From positions 1 to 57,085 of the forward strand of contig CALRAE010000005.1 of assembly GCA_943350445.1 (NCBI GenBank): DNA of 57,085 nt, given 5' to 3'. The notes beneath the pieces are model-generated. The model had not been told where the DNA came from. It worked only from the letters and a program-made list of their open reading frames with translations, and did not search any database. Position 1 is the first letter of the stretch, and each line of letters opens with the position of its first letter. Below are positions 41,771-51,655 of this stretch, piece after piece. The DNA comes from Candidatus Nomurabacteria bacterium (lineage in GTDB: Bacteria > Patescibacteriota > Minisyncoccia > Phycocordibacterales > UBA9973). The position numbers and the translations under genes are program-made.

Positions 41771-41922
41771 AGAAATTTAAAATAGCTTCTCTCGAAATGC
41801 AATCTGTCTAGCAAAGCTTTGCTAGCGAACTGCGCGTCGATCAAGAAAATAATAATCAGAGTACTGCTTTTATTTTCTAATCTCCTGCGCAAGGCATTTC
41901 TTAAGAACTATTTAAAATTTCT
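41771..41922 (+). repeat. ~155 bp structured intergenic element, copy E2 (atpE-atpF)
   Basis: Arms AGAAATTTAAAATAG (41771-41785) and CTATTTAAAATTTCT (41908-41922), one mismatch. 18 bp palindrome CTAGCAAAGCTTTGCTAG (41808-41825), small hairpin CAG-AGTA-CTG (41857-41866), CCTGCGCAAGG. It lies between the c-subunit gene, needed in many copies per enzyme, and the b-subunit gene. Confidence 0.85.
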
Positions 41923-41933
41923 TATCACAAACC

Positions 41934-42392
41934 ATGGAATCAATCATTTCCACATTTCACATAGACTGGAAAATTATAGTCGCTCAGGCGGTTAATTTCG
42001 GCATTGTTTTTGTTGTTTTGTATCTTTTCGCTCTAAAGCCTTTGACTAAGTTGATGGCTGAGCGTGCCGAAAAGATAGGTAAAGGGGTAGACGATGCTAA
42101 GAAGAATGAGGCAATGTTAAAAGCGACTAAAGCAGAGTATGACGAGATGCTTGCTAAAGCTCGCGTGGAAGCGAACAAGATTTTTCAGGAAGGTAAAAAA
42201 GAAGGGGAAATTAAAAAGTCTGAAATGATAGAAAAAGGAAAAGTTGAGCTTGCAAGCATGATTGAAAATGGCAAGAAGGCTATGCAAGCTGACAAGGTGA
42301 AAGCAGTTGAAGATGCAAGGAAGGAAATAGCATCTCTGGCCATATTGGCGGCAGAAAAAATTATGACTGATAAGAATAAGCAAAACAAATAA
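41934..42392 (+). CDS. atpF: ATP synthase Fo subunit b
   Basis: A 152-residue stator subunit: one membrane helix (about 15-33) and a long coiled coil rich in Lys/Glu/Ala. It links the membrane part to F1. No Shine-Dalgarno sequence; repeat E2 lies 11 nt upstream. Confidence 0.92.
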   Translation: MESIISTFHIDWKIIVAQAVNFGIVFVVLYLFALKPLTKLMAERAEKIGKGVDDAKKNEAMLKATKAEYDEMLAKARVEANKIFQEGKKEGEIKKSEMIEKGKVELASMIENGKKAMQADKVKAVEDARKEIASLAILAAEKIMTDKNKQNK

Positions 42393-42394
42393 AT

Positions 42395-42805
42395 ATGGCT
42401 AAAATTTCCCCAAAAAATGTAGGAGAGGCTATATATAGAGCGACTGAAGGCAAGTCTGGGGCTGGCTTGGAGACTGCGCTCAAGCATTCGGCGCAAGTTT
42501 TACGGGATAAACGCATGTTGGGAAAGTCCGAAGAGGTGCTCAGTGTCCTCCGAGATATTATTGATAAAAATACTGGGACGGTTAGAGCTAAGATCACCAC
42601 TGCGAAAGTAATGCCCTTGGGAGAGAGAAAGAAACTGGAGGGTGAAATAAAAGAAAAGTATAAAGCGCAAAAAGTGATAAGTGAATTTTTTGAAAAAGCG
42701 GAGTTGTTGGGTGGGATACGGGTCGAGGTCGGAGATGAAGTAATGGATGCTACATACAAAAATAAACTTCATCAGCTAGAGAAATTTTTAATACAAGAAA
42801 AATAA
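42395..42805 (+). CDS. atpH: ATP synthase F1 subunit delta (short)
   Basis: A 136-residue protein (family about 175-180). The C-terminal signature ELLGGIRVEVGDEVMDATYKNKL is clear near 103-125, while the N-terminal helical domain is reduced. Part of the peripheral stalk. Two nt after atpF, 6 nt before atpA. Confidence 0.87.
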   Translation: MAKISPKNVGEAIYRATEGKSGAGLETALKHSAQVLRDKRMLGKSEEVLSVLRDIIDKNTGTVRAKITTAKVMPLGERKKLEGEIKEKYKAQKVISEFFEKAELLGGIRVEVGDEVMDATYKNKLHQLEKFLIQEK

Positions 42806-42811
42806 AAAAAG

Positions 42812-44317
42812 ATGTCAAACTATATAGTAGAAAATTTAAGAAAAGAAATAGAAGCCTTCAAGGCAGATGTGAAGACGGAAAAAATCGGCCATGTCATGGA
42901 GGTATTCGACGGTATCGCGAAGGTTTCCGGACTTTCAGATATAAAATCTTCCGAAATGGTCACTTTTCCTGCAGGGCAGACAGGTGTGGCTTTAAACCTC
43001 GAAGAAGACGCAGTGGGTGTCATCATTCTCGGTGACTTTTCTAAAATCAAAGAAGGAGATGAGGTGAAGGCAACTGGTAAGATTCTTGAAATCCCAGTGT
43101 CTGATAGTATCCTCGGCCGAGTAGTAAACGCTATGGGTGCTCCGATTGATGGCAAGGGAGCTATTAAGGCGGGCAAAACTTATCCTATTGAAAAAGTGGC
43201 TCCGGGTGTCGTGACTCGTCAGAGTGTCGACCAGCCTGTGGCGACTGGTATCAAGGCTATCGATGCGATTATCCCAGTTGGCCGTGGTCAGCGTGAGCTC
43301 ATCATTGGTGACAGACAGACGGGTAAAACTGCTCTCGCTATTGATGCTATTTTAAATCAAAAAGGACAGAATATGATCTGTGTTTACGTTTCTATTGGCC
43401 AGAAAGATTCTAAACTTCGTAAATTAGGCGCTCGTCTAGAAGCGGGTGGAGCCATGGCTTACACTGTGATAGTTTCTGCTGGAGCATCTGAGGCAGCTGC
43501 TATGTCATATATTGCTCCATATACAGGAGTTTCTATTGCGGAATATTTTATGGATCAAGGTAAAGATGTTTTGATCATTTATGATGATCTTTCTAAACAC
43601 GCTGTCGCGTATCGTGAGATTTCTCTTCTCCTTCGTCGGCCTCCAGGTCGTGAAGCATATCCGGGAGACGTTTTCTATTTGCACTCTCGTCTGCTCGAAC
43701 GCGCATGTCGACGAAACGCAAAATATGGTGGTGGATCTATTACTGCATTCCCAATCATTGAAACTCAGGCTGGAGACATTTCTGCTTACATTCCGACCAA
43801 CGTCATTTCCATCACTGACGGACAGATTTTCCTCGAGACAGATCTTTTCTACAAAGGTATTCGTCCAGCGGTCAACGTGGGGTCTTCTGTGTCCCGCGTC
43901 GGTTCTTCTGCGCAAATAAAAGCGATGAAAAAAGTTGCAGGTACTTTGAAGCTCGACTTGGCACAGTTCCGTGAACTCGAAGCTTTCTCTCAATTTGGCT
44001 CTGATCTCGATGAATCCACCAAGAAGCAGCTCGAACGTGGCAAGAGGTCAGTGGAAGTCTTGAAACAGCTCCAATACGCTCCGGTCAAGACTGAACACCA
44101 AGTGGTGACTTTCTATGCTCTGACAAAGGGCTATATGGATGATGTGCCGGTAGATAAAATAAAGGCTTTCGAGTCTGGACTGATCGAATACACCGAAAGA
44201 AATGCTAAAGTTTTCTACAAAGAGGTTTTGGAATCCAAAATGTGGACTGAAAAAGGCGAAGAGCAATTAAAGAAAGCGATTGCGGATTTTAAAAGTAGTT
44301 TTACTTCTAAAAGCTAG
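42812..44317 (+). CDS. atpA: ATP synthase F1 subunit alpha
   Basis: A 501-residue non-catalytic nucleotide-binding subunit: [13 protein letters not shown] (Walker A) near 167-179, [35 protein letters not shown]-type region, and the signature [17 protein letters not shown]. Full length. Confidence 0.97.
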   Translation: MSNYIVENLRKEIEAFKADVKTEKIGHVMEVFDGIAKVSGLSDIKSSEMVTFPAGQTGVALNLEEDAVGVIILGDFSKIKEGDEVKATGKILEIPVSDSILGRVVNAMGAPIDGKGAIKAGKTYPIEKVAPGVVTRQSVDQPVATGIKAIDAIIPVGRGQRELIIGDRQTGKTALAIDAILNQKGQNMICVYVSIGQKDSKLRKLGARLEAGGAMAYTVIVSAGASEAAAMSYIAPYTGVSIAEYFMDQGKDVLIIYDDLSKHAVAYREISLLLRRPPGREAYPGDVFYLHSRLLERACRRNAKYGGGSITAFPIIETQAGDISAYIPTNVISITDGQIFLETDLFYKGIRPAVNVGSSVSRVGSSAQIKAMKKVAGTLKLDLAQFRELEAFSQFGSDLDESTKKQLERGKRSVEVLKQLQYAPVKTEHQVVTFYALTKGYMDDVPVDKIKAFESGLIEYTERNAKVFYKEVLESKMWTEKGEEQLKKAIADFKSSFTSKS

Positions 44318-44343
44318 AACCTAGAAGCTATAACCTAATTAAC

Positions 44344-45264
44344 ATGGCAGGTACAAAAGAAATTAAAAGAAGAATAAAGAGTGTGAAGAACACGAAGAAG
44401 ATCACCAAGGCTATGGAGCTGGTGGCAGCCAGCAAGATGAAGCGCGCGGTGGCTTCCACTTTGGCTTCTCGACTCTATGCCGAATATTCTTGGGATATTT
44501 TGGCTTCTATTGCAAAAAATGTTGAGGATTTAGACCACCCACTTTTTAATGAAAGAGAAAAGAAAGATATAAAGGGGAAAGTTCTGTTTGTCTTGATCAC
44601 TTCTAATCGCGGTCTCTGTGGCGCTTACAACGCGCAAGTCATCAAGAAAGCTATTTCTTTATTAAAAAACAAAAACGTTACTATTGATGTCGTTTCAATC
44701 GGTAAAAAAGGCGATGTGGCGATGCACCGAGTGGGTGTGAACGTCGTCGCTTCTTTTTCCGACTTAAGCGATAAAATTTCTTTGTCTGAAATAATACCTA
44801 TTTCAAAATTTGCCATAGATGAATACGGCGCTCTAAAATATGATAAAGTTTTAGTAGCCTATACTGATTTCATCTCTGCTATTGCCCAGAAGGCAAACAT
44901 CAAGCAGATTTTACCGGTCAGCAGGACAGATCTAAAAGAATTAATTCAATCGTTAGAACATATTGAAAATCACGAAGGGGTTGATTTAAATAATAAGAAT
45001 AAAAAAATAGATTATTTGTTTGAAGGGGATAAGGTGAAGTTGATCGGGGCGCTCGCGGAGAAGTTAACGAGGATGCAAATATATCAGATGATCCTCGAGT
45101 CCAATGCTTCCGAACAATCGAGTAGAATGATAGCCATGAAGAATGCCTCCGACGCTTCGGGGGAGATGATCGATGACCTTACGCTGATGTTCAACAAAGC
45201 CAGACAAGCAAACATTACCAGAGAAATATCAGAGATAAGTGCGGGGATGGCGAGTGTAAGTTGA
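44344..45264 (+). CDS. atpG: ATP synthase F1 subunit gamma
   Basis: A 306-residue central rotor shaft: N-terminal IKRRIKSVKNTKKITKAMEL, TSNRGLCGAYNAQV, and C-terminal ASEQSSRMIAMKNASDASGEMI. The stretch 45265-45343 after it shows no gene. Confidence 0.96.
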   Translation: MAGTKEIKRRIKSVKNTKKITKAMELVAASKMKRAVASTLASRLYAEYSWDILASIAKNVEDLDHPLFNEREKKDIKGKVLFVLITSNRGLCGAYNAQVIKKAISLLKNKNVTIDVVSIGKKGDVAMHRVGVNVVASFSDLSDKISLSEIIPISKFAIDEYGALKYDKVLVAYTDFISAIAQKANIKQILPVSRTDLKELIQSLEHIENHEGVDLNNKNKKIDYLFEGDKVKLIGALAEKLTRMQIYQMILESNASEQSSRMIAMKNASDASGEMIDDLTLMFNKARQANITREISEISAGMASVS

Positions 45265-45343
45265 GGAGCTTTGGCGACGAAATACTGAGGTCAGTAGACC
45301 GAATGTGCTGAAAATGTTATAAAGAATTTATTAATTAAAAATA

Positions 45344-46747
<1,404 letters not shown>

Positions 46748-46804
46748 CATCGAAGTCCTGATGAACGTAGCGAAGAATGGGAAAGGGGTGTTGTAGTTCG
46801 CGAT

Positions 46805-46963
46805 CTTTGAAAAGATAAATAGCTTCTCAATAAAAGCAATCTGTCTGGCAAAGCTTTGCCAGCGAACTGCTCGTCGCAGAAGAAATATAATAAATGGAAT
46901 ACCATTTTTATTTTCTAAGCTCCTGCGCAAGGCTTTTCTTAAGAACTATTTATCTTTTCAAAG
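46805..46963 (+). repeat. ~155 bp structured intergenic element, copy E3 (atpD-atpC)
   Basis: Perfect 18 bp arms CTTTGAAAAGATAAATAG (46805-46822) and CTATTTATCTTTTCAAAG (46946-46963); 18 bp palindrome CTGGCAAAGCTTTGCCAG (46845-46862); hairpin AAATGG-AATA-CCATTT (46892-46907); CCTGCGCAAGG. The 57 nt between atpD and the element show no gene. Confidence 0.88.
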
Positions 46964-46972
46964 CAAAAACAT

Positions 46973-47419
46973 ATGTCAAAACAATTAAAATTAAAAATAG
47001 TCACCCCAGAACGTCTCATCTTGGAAGAGATGGTGGATAAGGTTACATTACCCACAACAGAAGGTGAGATAACTGTCTTGCCTGAACATGTGCCCCTTAT
47101 TTCAGGTCTGGCTTCTGGAGATGTAGTGGCGATAGTAAACAATGAGCCTGTGCCTATGGCAGTCGTTGGTGGGTTCGTGGAAGTTAAAAAGGGTGAGAAT
47201 GGGATGACAGAAGTGGCTGTCTTGGCTGACTTTGCTGAGCATGTGGCAGAACTTTCTGATACCGCTATAGAAAAGGCAAAGGCTCGTTCAGAGGAATTAA
47301 AGAAGCAAATGGAAAATAAAGACCATGTGGACTTTGAACACTTTGAAGCTGAACTCGAACGATCACTTACTCGAGTCAAAATTGCCGACAAGTGGAGGAC
47401 AAAGAAGTATAGGAAGTAA
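46973..47419 (+). CDS. atpC: ATP synthase F1 subunit epsilon
   Basis: A 148-residue rotor subunit: N-terminal beta domain (LKIVTPERLILEEMVDKVTLPTTEGEI..) and C-terminal helical hairpin (about 95-140), the part that can inhibit ATP hydrolysis. It starts 9 nt after element E3. Confidence 0.93.
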   Translation: MSKQLKLKIVTPERLILEEMVDKVTLPTTEGEITVLPEHVPLISGLASGDVVAIVNNEPVPMAVVGGFVEVKKGENGMTEVAVLADFAEHVAELSDTAIEKAKARSEELKKQMENKDHVDFEHFEAELERSLTRVKIADKWRTKKYRK

Positions 47420-47440
47420 GAACAGAAAGTTTCCTTGAAA

Positions 47441-47504
47441 GATTTTTAAAAAACGTGTGGGTTCCCTGTCCTTATGACTCCGAGGGCGCAGTTTTAAGAA
47501 AATC
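47441..47504 (-). repeat. Intergenic element with conserved core (copy B)
   Basis: The reverse complement of 47457-47486 matches 27661-27690 at 25/30 positions, including the uninterrupted CATAAGGACAGGG. Imperfect AT-rich arms GATTTTTAAAAAAC (47441-47454) and GTTTTAAGAAAATC (47491-47504). It ends the atp operon before rsmI, in the opposite orientation to copy A. Confidence 0.7.
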
Positions 47505-47527
47505 GTTTTAACAAATTTTAATAAATT

Positions 47528-48226
47528 ATGTCAAAATTTTACGTTGTAGCTACGCCGATAGGGAATATGGGAGACATTACACTCCGAGCTTTGGAGACAT
47601 TGAAAAATGTTGATTTGATACTGTGTGAAGACACACGAGAAACGAAAAAGATTTTAGATAAATATGGCATAAGTAAAGAAACAATGAGTTACCCATCCGA
47701 CGATATCGTCGGGAAAGATTCTAGACAGAGTAATAAATTTGCTAAGATTTTCGAATTATTATCTGAGGGGAAAAATTTAGCCTTAGTCTCTGACGCTGGC
47801 ACGCCTACGATATCTGACCCAGGGGCGATGCTTGTATCTAAAATAAAAGAGAAGTTCAACGCAGAAGAAGTGCAAGTTGTGCCCATCCCTGGGCCTTCAG
47901 CCGTTATTGCTGCTCTTTCGGCTTCAGGACTTCCGACTCATGAATTTACATTTTTAGGATTTCTGCCACATAAGAAGGGTAGGGAGACTTTGTTTAAAGA
48001 AATAGCGGGGGCAGAGCGAACTTTTGTATTTTACGAATCTCCGCACAGAATTTTAAAAACACTTGAATCACTTATCAAATTTTGTCCAGATAAAAAAGTT
48101 TGTATTGCTCGAGAGCTGACAAAAATATATGAAGAATTTAAAACTGGAACACCCGCTGAAGTTTTGGAATATCTGACTAAGAATCCTGTAAAACAGAAGG
48201 GTGAGTTTACTGTGATAGTTTCCTAA
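47528..48226 (+). CDS. rsmI: 16S rRNA (cytidine-1402-2'-O)-methyltransferase
   Basis: A 232-residue SAM-dependent methyltransferase of the tetrapyrrole methylase fold: FYVVATPIGNMGDITLRALE, CEDTRETKKILDKYGI, LVSDAGTPTISDPG, PGPSAVIAALSASGLPTHEFTFLGFLP. It modifies C1402 in the decoding centre. It ends the plus-strand run before a bidirectional hairpin. Confidence 0.95.
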   Translation: MSKFYVVATPIGNMGDITLRALETLKNVDLILCEDTRETKKILDKYGISKETMSYPSDDIVGKDSRQSNKFAKIFELLSEGKNLALVSDAGTPTISDPGAMLVSKIKEKFNAEEVQVVPIPGPSAVIAALSASGLPTHEFTFLGFLPHKKGRETLFKEIAGAERTFVFYESPHRILKTLESLIKFCPDKKVCIARELTKIYEEFKTGTPAEVLEYLTKNPVKQKGEFTVIVS

Positions 48227-48235
48227 AAAAGAAAT

Positions 48236-48268
48236 CGCCTTGGGGGAGATTTCTCTCCACCCAAGGCG
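48236..48268. terminator. Bidirectional terminator
   Basis: CGCCTTGGG (48236-48244) with CCCAAGGCG (48260-48268). On the minus strand it is followed by ATTTCTTTTTT, ending the 61-residue gene; it also closes rsmI. Confidence 0.8.
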
Positions 48269-48274
48269 GATGTT

Positions 48275-48460
48275 TCACTTTGACCACGGACTAGGTCCGG
48301 AGCGTGGGATGACCTGGGTCAAATCGGCTAACCCTTTCGGATCAATCCTCAATGCTTTTTCTCTGGCCTCGACGTGGCTACACGCCTCAAACCTGTTGAT
48401 GACTGACTGATTTTGTTCCCCCAATCCCTCTTCTTCTTTTTGAACTAAGATGTAACGCAT
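48275..48460 (-). CDS. Small hypothetical protein (61 aa)
   Basis: A 61-residue acidic/basic mixed protein, MRYILVQKEEEGLGEQNQ at the start, no known family. It has its own terminator; a possible promoter on the minus strand is TTGACA (near 48519) with TAGAGT 16 bp on. No Shine-Dalgarno sequence. 48461-48572 holds this leader and no gene. Confidence 0.5.
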   Translation of the reverse strand: MRYILVQKEEEGLGEQNQSVINRFEACSHVEAREKALRIDPKGLADLTQVIPRSGPSPWSK

Positions 48461-48579
48461 AGTTTTGTTTTGTTTGAACTTTCTATTTCATTTCAAACTC
48501 TAAACTATATTTCTGATATGTCAAATTATATTGTATTTTAGACAAGTAGTCATGATTATATAAATTTTATAAAAAAGTA

Positions 48580-48602
48580 GGGGCGGCTCGATGAGTCGCC
48601 CC
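48580..48602 (-). terminator. Terminator of the 64-residue gene
   Basis: On the minus strand GGGGCGACTC-ATC-GAGCCGCCCC, then TACTTTTTT. Confidence 0.85.
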
Positions 48603-48625
48603 CTGTGCATCCCTCTTGAGATGTG

Positions 48626-48820
48626 CTAATCAAACGTCTCAGGGTCGGGAGGTATTAAGTCCCTTACATTCACTACCCCTGGGAACAGTTTTCCGCCTGG
48701 ACCGAACTTTTCTTCAGCTTGCTGTTGAGCCAGGGCTCTGTCAGCAGGACCGTCGAATTGGTATGACGGTGTTTTTTCCGTTACCAATCCACCAAGACTT
48801 AGGACATAGGTGAGTATCAT
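48626..48820 (-). CDS. Small hypothetical protein (64 aa) with RBS
   Basis: A 64-residue protein: MILTYVLSLGGLVTEKTPSY at the start, then a Gln/Glu-rich helix and a Pro-rich tail. No family recognised. Upstream on the minus strand are TATAAT (48844-48849) and an AAGGA site about 11 nt before the ATG; a strong terminator follows. With the two other G+C-rich small genes (23507, 48275) it forms a class of short stand-alone transcripts. Confidence 0.55.
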   Translation of the reverse strand: MILTYVLSLGGLVTEKTPSYQFDGPADRALAQQQAEEKFGPGGKLFPGVVNVRDLIPPDPETFD

Positions 48821-48876
48821 GGTGCTTGTTTCCTTTCATTAAAATTATAAACCACATCCAAAAAATTTACAACAAA

Positions 48877-49224
48877 CTATTTCAATTTATGTTTCAAGCA
48901 AGTAACTATAGACCAATCAAAGCCTCCTTTTCCTGCCAGGTATTTCATCTTATCAAGTGCCCAAATAGAGTCGTCTAGTTCTTCATTGCATGCTTGATAT
49001 AATTTTTTGGCTTCACTCGCGAGCTTGTTGTAGGCGTATCTGCCAGTATAAAAATCTTTCGGCATTTTTTCGAAGCCGTTCATCTTGTAATAGCAGTTCA
49101 CTATTTCATGAACTGGGTTTACCGCTTGTTTATGCTTTTGCAGGTTCGCCAAGTAGCCCTTGAATGGGTTCACTATTTCTTTGTTCGGGTCATCTTTCAC
49201 CTTTTCTTCGTCTATTTCGTTCAT
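48877..49224 (-). CDS. Hypothetical helical protein (115 aa)
   Basis: A 115-residue, mainly helical soluble protein with several Lys/Tyr-rich stretches (YYKMNGFEKMPKDFYTGRYA) and three Cys. Not recognised. TGCTAAAAT (49231-49239, minus strand) lies 6 nt before the ATG, back to back with the mreB promoter. Confidence 0.65.
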   Translation of the reverse strand: MNEIDEEKVKDDPNKEIVNPFKGYLANLQKHKQAVNPVHEIVNCYYKMNGFEKMPKDFYTGRYAYNKLASEAKKLYQACNEELDDSIWALDKMKYLAGKGGFDWSIVTCLKHKLK

Positions 49225-49230
49225 GCTTTT

Positions 49231-49254
49231 ATTTTAGCATGAATATGATATATT
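49231..49254. promoter_or_regulatory. Compact divergent promoters (115-aa gene / mreB)
   Basis: Minus: TGCTAAAAT (49231-49239), gap 6 nt to its ATG. Plus: TGATATATT (49246-49254), gap 7 nt to mreB. Only 6 bp separate the two -10 boxes and 37 bp the two start codons. Confidence 0.7.
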
Positions 49255-49261
49255 AAGCCTT

Positions 49262-50275
49262 ATGGGTATTTTTACGAAAAAATTAGGCATAGATTTGGGA
49301 ACGGCGAATACTCTGGTATTTTTACCTGGAAAGGGAATTATTTTAAACGAACCCTCTGTCGTAGCAGTCTCTGAACAAGACAATAAAATTCTGGCTATTG
49401 GTTTTGAAGCAAAGGATATGATCGGTAAGACTCCAGAATCCATCATTACATATTGTCCAATGAAAGATGGAGTGATTGCAGACTATCGTGTCACAGAAGC
49501 CATGCTTCGATATTTCATAAACAAGGCGATGGGAAAATTTAATTTCTTCAAGCCGGACGTGATGGTCTCTGTGCCAGCTGGCGTCACAAGTACAGAGAGG
49601 CGAGCAGTCATCGAAGCAGCTATAAAAGCAGGTGCAAAAAATGCGTACGTGGTTAAAGAGCCCATCTTGGCTGCGATAGGTGCTGGGATTCCGATTTACG
49701 AACCTCGAGGTCACATGGTGGTAGACATCGGCGGAGGTACAACGGACGTGGCAGTTATTTCTCTCGGTGGAATCGTGTCTTCGACATCCGTTAAATGCGC
49801 CGGAAATAAAATAGATCAAGCAATTGCAGACTATATCAAGAAAACTTTCAACTTGGCGATAGGTGATAGGACAGCCGAAGAAGTAAAAATAAAAATTGGC
49901 GCTGCGGTACTACTCGAAGAAGAGCTGACGGTGACGATCAAGGGCCGGGATTATATTCAAGGACTACCTCGTTCTGCAAAAGTGGGTACAAATGAAATAG
50001 TGAAAGCCATCGATGGAGAACTTAAGCATATAATTAAGGCAATCAAGGATGTCTTGCAAGAAACTCCGCCAGAGCTTGCGTCCGACATCATAGACCAAGG
50101 AATTATCATGACTGGAGGTTCTTCTCAGCTTCGTAATCTGACTGATTTGGTGTATCGCAAGACTGGTGTAAAGGCGACTTTGGCTGAGGATCCACTTTTT
50201 TGTGTCGTAAAAGGCACAGGCATAGCGCTCGAGCATTTGGATGTGTACAAAAAGACGGTTTTAAGCAAGAAATAA
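49262..50275 (+). CDS. mreB: Rod-shape actin homolog MreB
   Basis: A 337-residue bacterial actin: KKLGIDLGTANTLVFLPGKG (phosphate 1), VMVSVPAGVTSTERRAV, MVVDIGGGTTDVAVISLGG (phosphate 2), IIMTGGSSQLRNL. It guides lateral peptidoglycan synthesis, fitting the cell-wall genes at 53.6-56.8 kb. No mreC/D follows; the next gene begins at the base after its stop. Confidence 0.96.
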   Translation: MGIFTKKLGIDLGTANTLVFLPGKGIILNEPSVVAVSEQDNKILAIGFEAKDMIGKTPESIITYCPMKDGVIADYRVTEAMLRYFINKAMGKFNFFKPDVMVSVPAGVTSTERRAVIEAAIKAGAKNAYVVKEPILAAIGAGIPIYEPRGHMVVDIGGGTTDVAVISLGGIVSSTSVKCAGNKIDQAIADYIKKTFNLAIGDRTAEEVKIKIGAAVLLEEELTVTIKGRDYIQGLPRSAKVGTNEIVKAIDGELKHIIKAIKDVLQETPPELASDIIDQGIIMTGGSSQLRNLTDLVYRKTGVKATLAEDPLFCVVKGTGIALEHLDVYKKTVLSKK

Positions 50276-51052
50276 ATGAACATTGCGAAACATCTCAATA
50301 AAGATAACCTACATCACGCTTATTTAATAGAGGGTAAGCGAGAAGAAGTTCTGCCCGAAATATTCAAATTTCTAAAAAGTTTAGGGATAGAGACCAATAG
50401 CAATTCTGATTTTACGCAAATAGCCCTAGATTCTTTCAAGATAGAAGATGCGCGCAATTTAAAATCTTTCGGGAGTGAAAAAGGTTTTTCTCAGGAGAAG
50501 AATGCTAAGAAAATATTTTTAATTTCTGCGAACAATTTTTTATTAGAAGCTCAGCACAGTCTACTCAAAATGTTCGAAGAGCCAATACACAACACGCACT
50601 TTTTCCTTGTAGTTCCAGATGTGAGCTCTTTGCTTAAAACCTTAGTTTCTAGATTTTATTTTGTTTCTACGAGTTCAGATTTATCTCTTGAAGTAAAAGA
50701 TGCTGAGCTATTTATAGCCATGCCATTACAGAAAAGAATTGATTATATAAAGAATTTACTTATTGAGCCAGAGGAGGAGGACGAAGATGGTAACGAAATA
50801 ATTGTCTTAGATTCGACTCGCGCAAAAGCTCTGAAATTTTTAAATGCACTTGAGAGTGTGATGCACAGCAAGATACTGAAGAATTCCTCCGGCTTGACCC
50901 TTCCCGGAGTACCGGGTGGGACCCACACCTTTCAGAATTCTTCAGTCTCTTGCTTTAGCCATATTTTCAAAGTTCGTGAATTTCTCCGCCAGCCAGGAAG
51001 TTCAGCCAAAAGTTTAATGGAATCCGTTGCTCTAATTGTTCCAGAAAAATAA
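50276..51052 (+). CDS. holB: DNA polymerase III delta'-like subunit with in-frame palindromic element
   Basis: A 258-residue clamp-loader-like protein. LHHAYLIEGKREEVLPEIFK at the start, IFLISANNFLLEAQHSLLKMFEEP, NTHFFLVVPDVSSLLKTLVSRF match delta'. No Walker A, as in E. coli delta'. Residues about 200-223 (NSSGLTLPGVPGGTHT) come from the repeat 50875-50946. The ATG touches the mreB stop, so translation is coupled. holA is an alternative but less fitting call. Confidence 0.78.
   Translation: MNIAKHLNKDNLHHAYLIEGKREEVLPEIFKFLKSLGIETNSNSDFTQIALDSFKIEDARNLKSFGSEKGFSQEKNAKKIFLISANNFLLEAQHSLLKMFEEPIHNTHFFLVVPDVSSLLKTLVSRFYFVSTSSDLSLEVKDAELFIAMPLQKRIDYIKNLLIEPEEEDEDGNEIIVLDSTRAKALKFLNALESVMHSKILKNSSGLTLPGVPGGTHTFQNSSVSCFSHIFKVREFLRQPGSSAKSLMESVALIVPEK
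50875..50946 (+). repeat. RPE-like in-frame palindromic element, copy 2
   Basis: Perfect 12 bp arms ACTGAAGAATTC (50875-50886) and GAATTCTTCAGT (50935-50946). Core 50882-50929 is 47/48 identical to 31958-32005 in the FAD oxidase gene and is read in the same frame. Confidence 0.9.
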
Positions 51053-51097
51053 TTTTACTGACGAGCTGTTAATTTTTAACTATGATACAATAAATAT

Positions 51098-51649
51098 ATG
51101 CAATACAATTTTACAGTTTTTAAAACAGAATTAAAGAAGGTGGGGGATTTCTTGGGTAAGGAATACAGTCAATTAAACATTGGGCGTGCTTCGCCTATGG
51201 TTTTAGATGGAGTGTTTGTTGAATCATACGGCTCACGTGTTCCGCTTAAGAATATAGCTTCTGTTTCTATCGAAGATCCAAAGACCCTGCGTGTGGCACC
51301 TTGGGACAAAGGGCAGATCAAAGACATAGAGAAAGCTATAAATGTTGCAAACTTAGGATTATCATTGGCGACTGACGATGCGGGTATTCGAGTTATCTTT
51401 CCGCAACTAACGACAGAGTCTAGACAGTCCCTCGTCAAAGTTCTAAAAGAAAAACTAGAAGAGCAAAAGGTGGCAGTCCGTCGCGAGCGTGAGCGAGTGT
51501 GGGAAGATGTACAGAATAAAGAAAAAGAAGGGAAAATGACAGAAGATGAGAGATTCAAAGCAAAGGAGGAATTGCAAAAGTTTACTGATGAAGCAAATAG
51601 GGGTTTGGAAGCTACTTTTGATAAAAAACAGAAAGAGATAATGGGGTAG
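51098..51649 (+). CDS. frr: Ribosome recycling factor
   Basis: A 183-residue RRF that, with EF-G, splits post-termination ribosomes. LNIGRASPMVLDGVFVESYG, IASVSIEDPKTLRVAPWD, LTTESRQSLVKVLKEKLEEQK, RRERERVWEDVQNKEKEGK. TGATACAAT (51083-51091) lies 6 nt before the ATG. First gene of frr-rseP-peptidase. Confidence 0.95.
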   Translation: MQYNFTVFKTELKKVGDFLGKEYSQLNIGRASPMVLDGVFVESYGSRVPLKNIASVSIEDPKTLRVAPWDKGQIKDIEKAINVANLGLSLATDDAGIRVIFPQLTTESRQSLVKVLKEKLEEQKVAVRRERERVWEDVQNKEKEGKMTEDERFKAKEELQKFTDEANRGLEATFDKKQKEIMG

Positions 51650-51655
51650 AGTCGC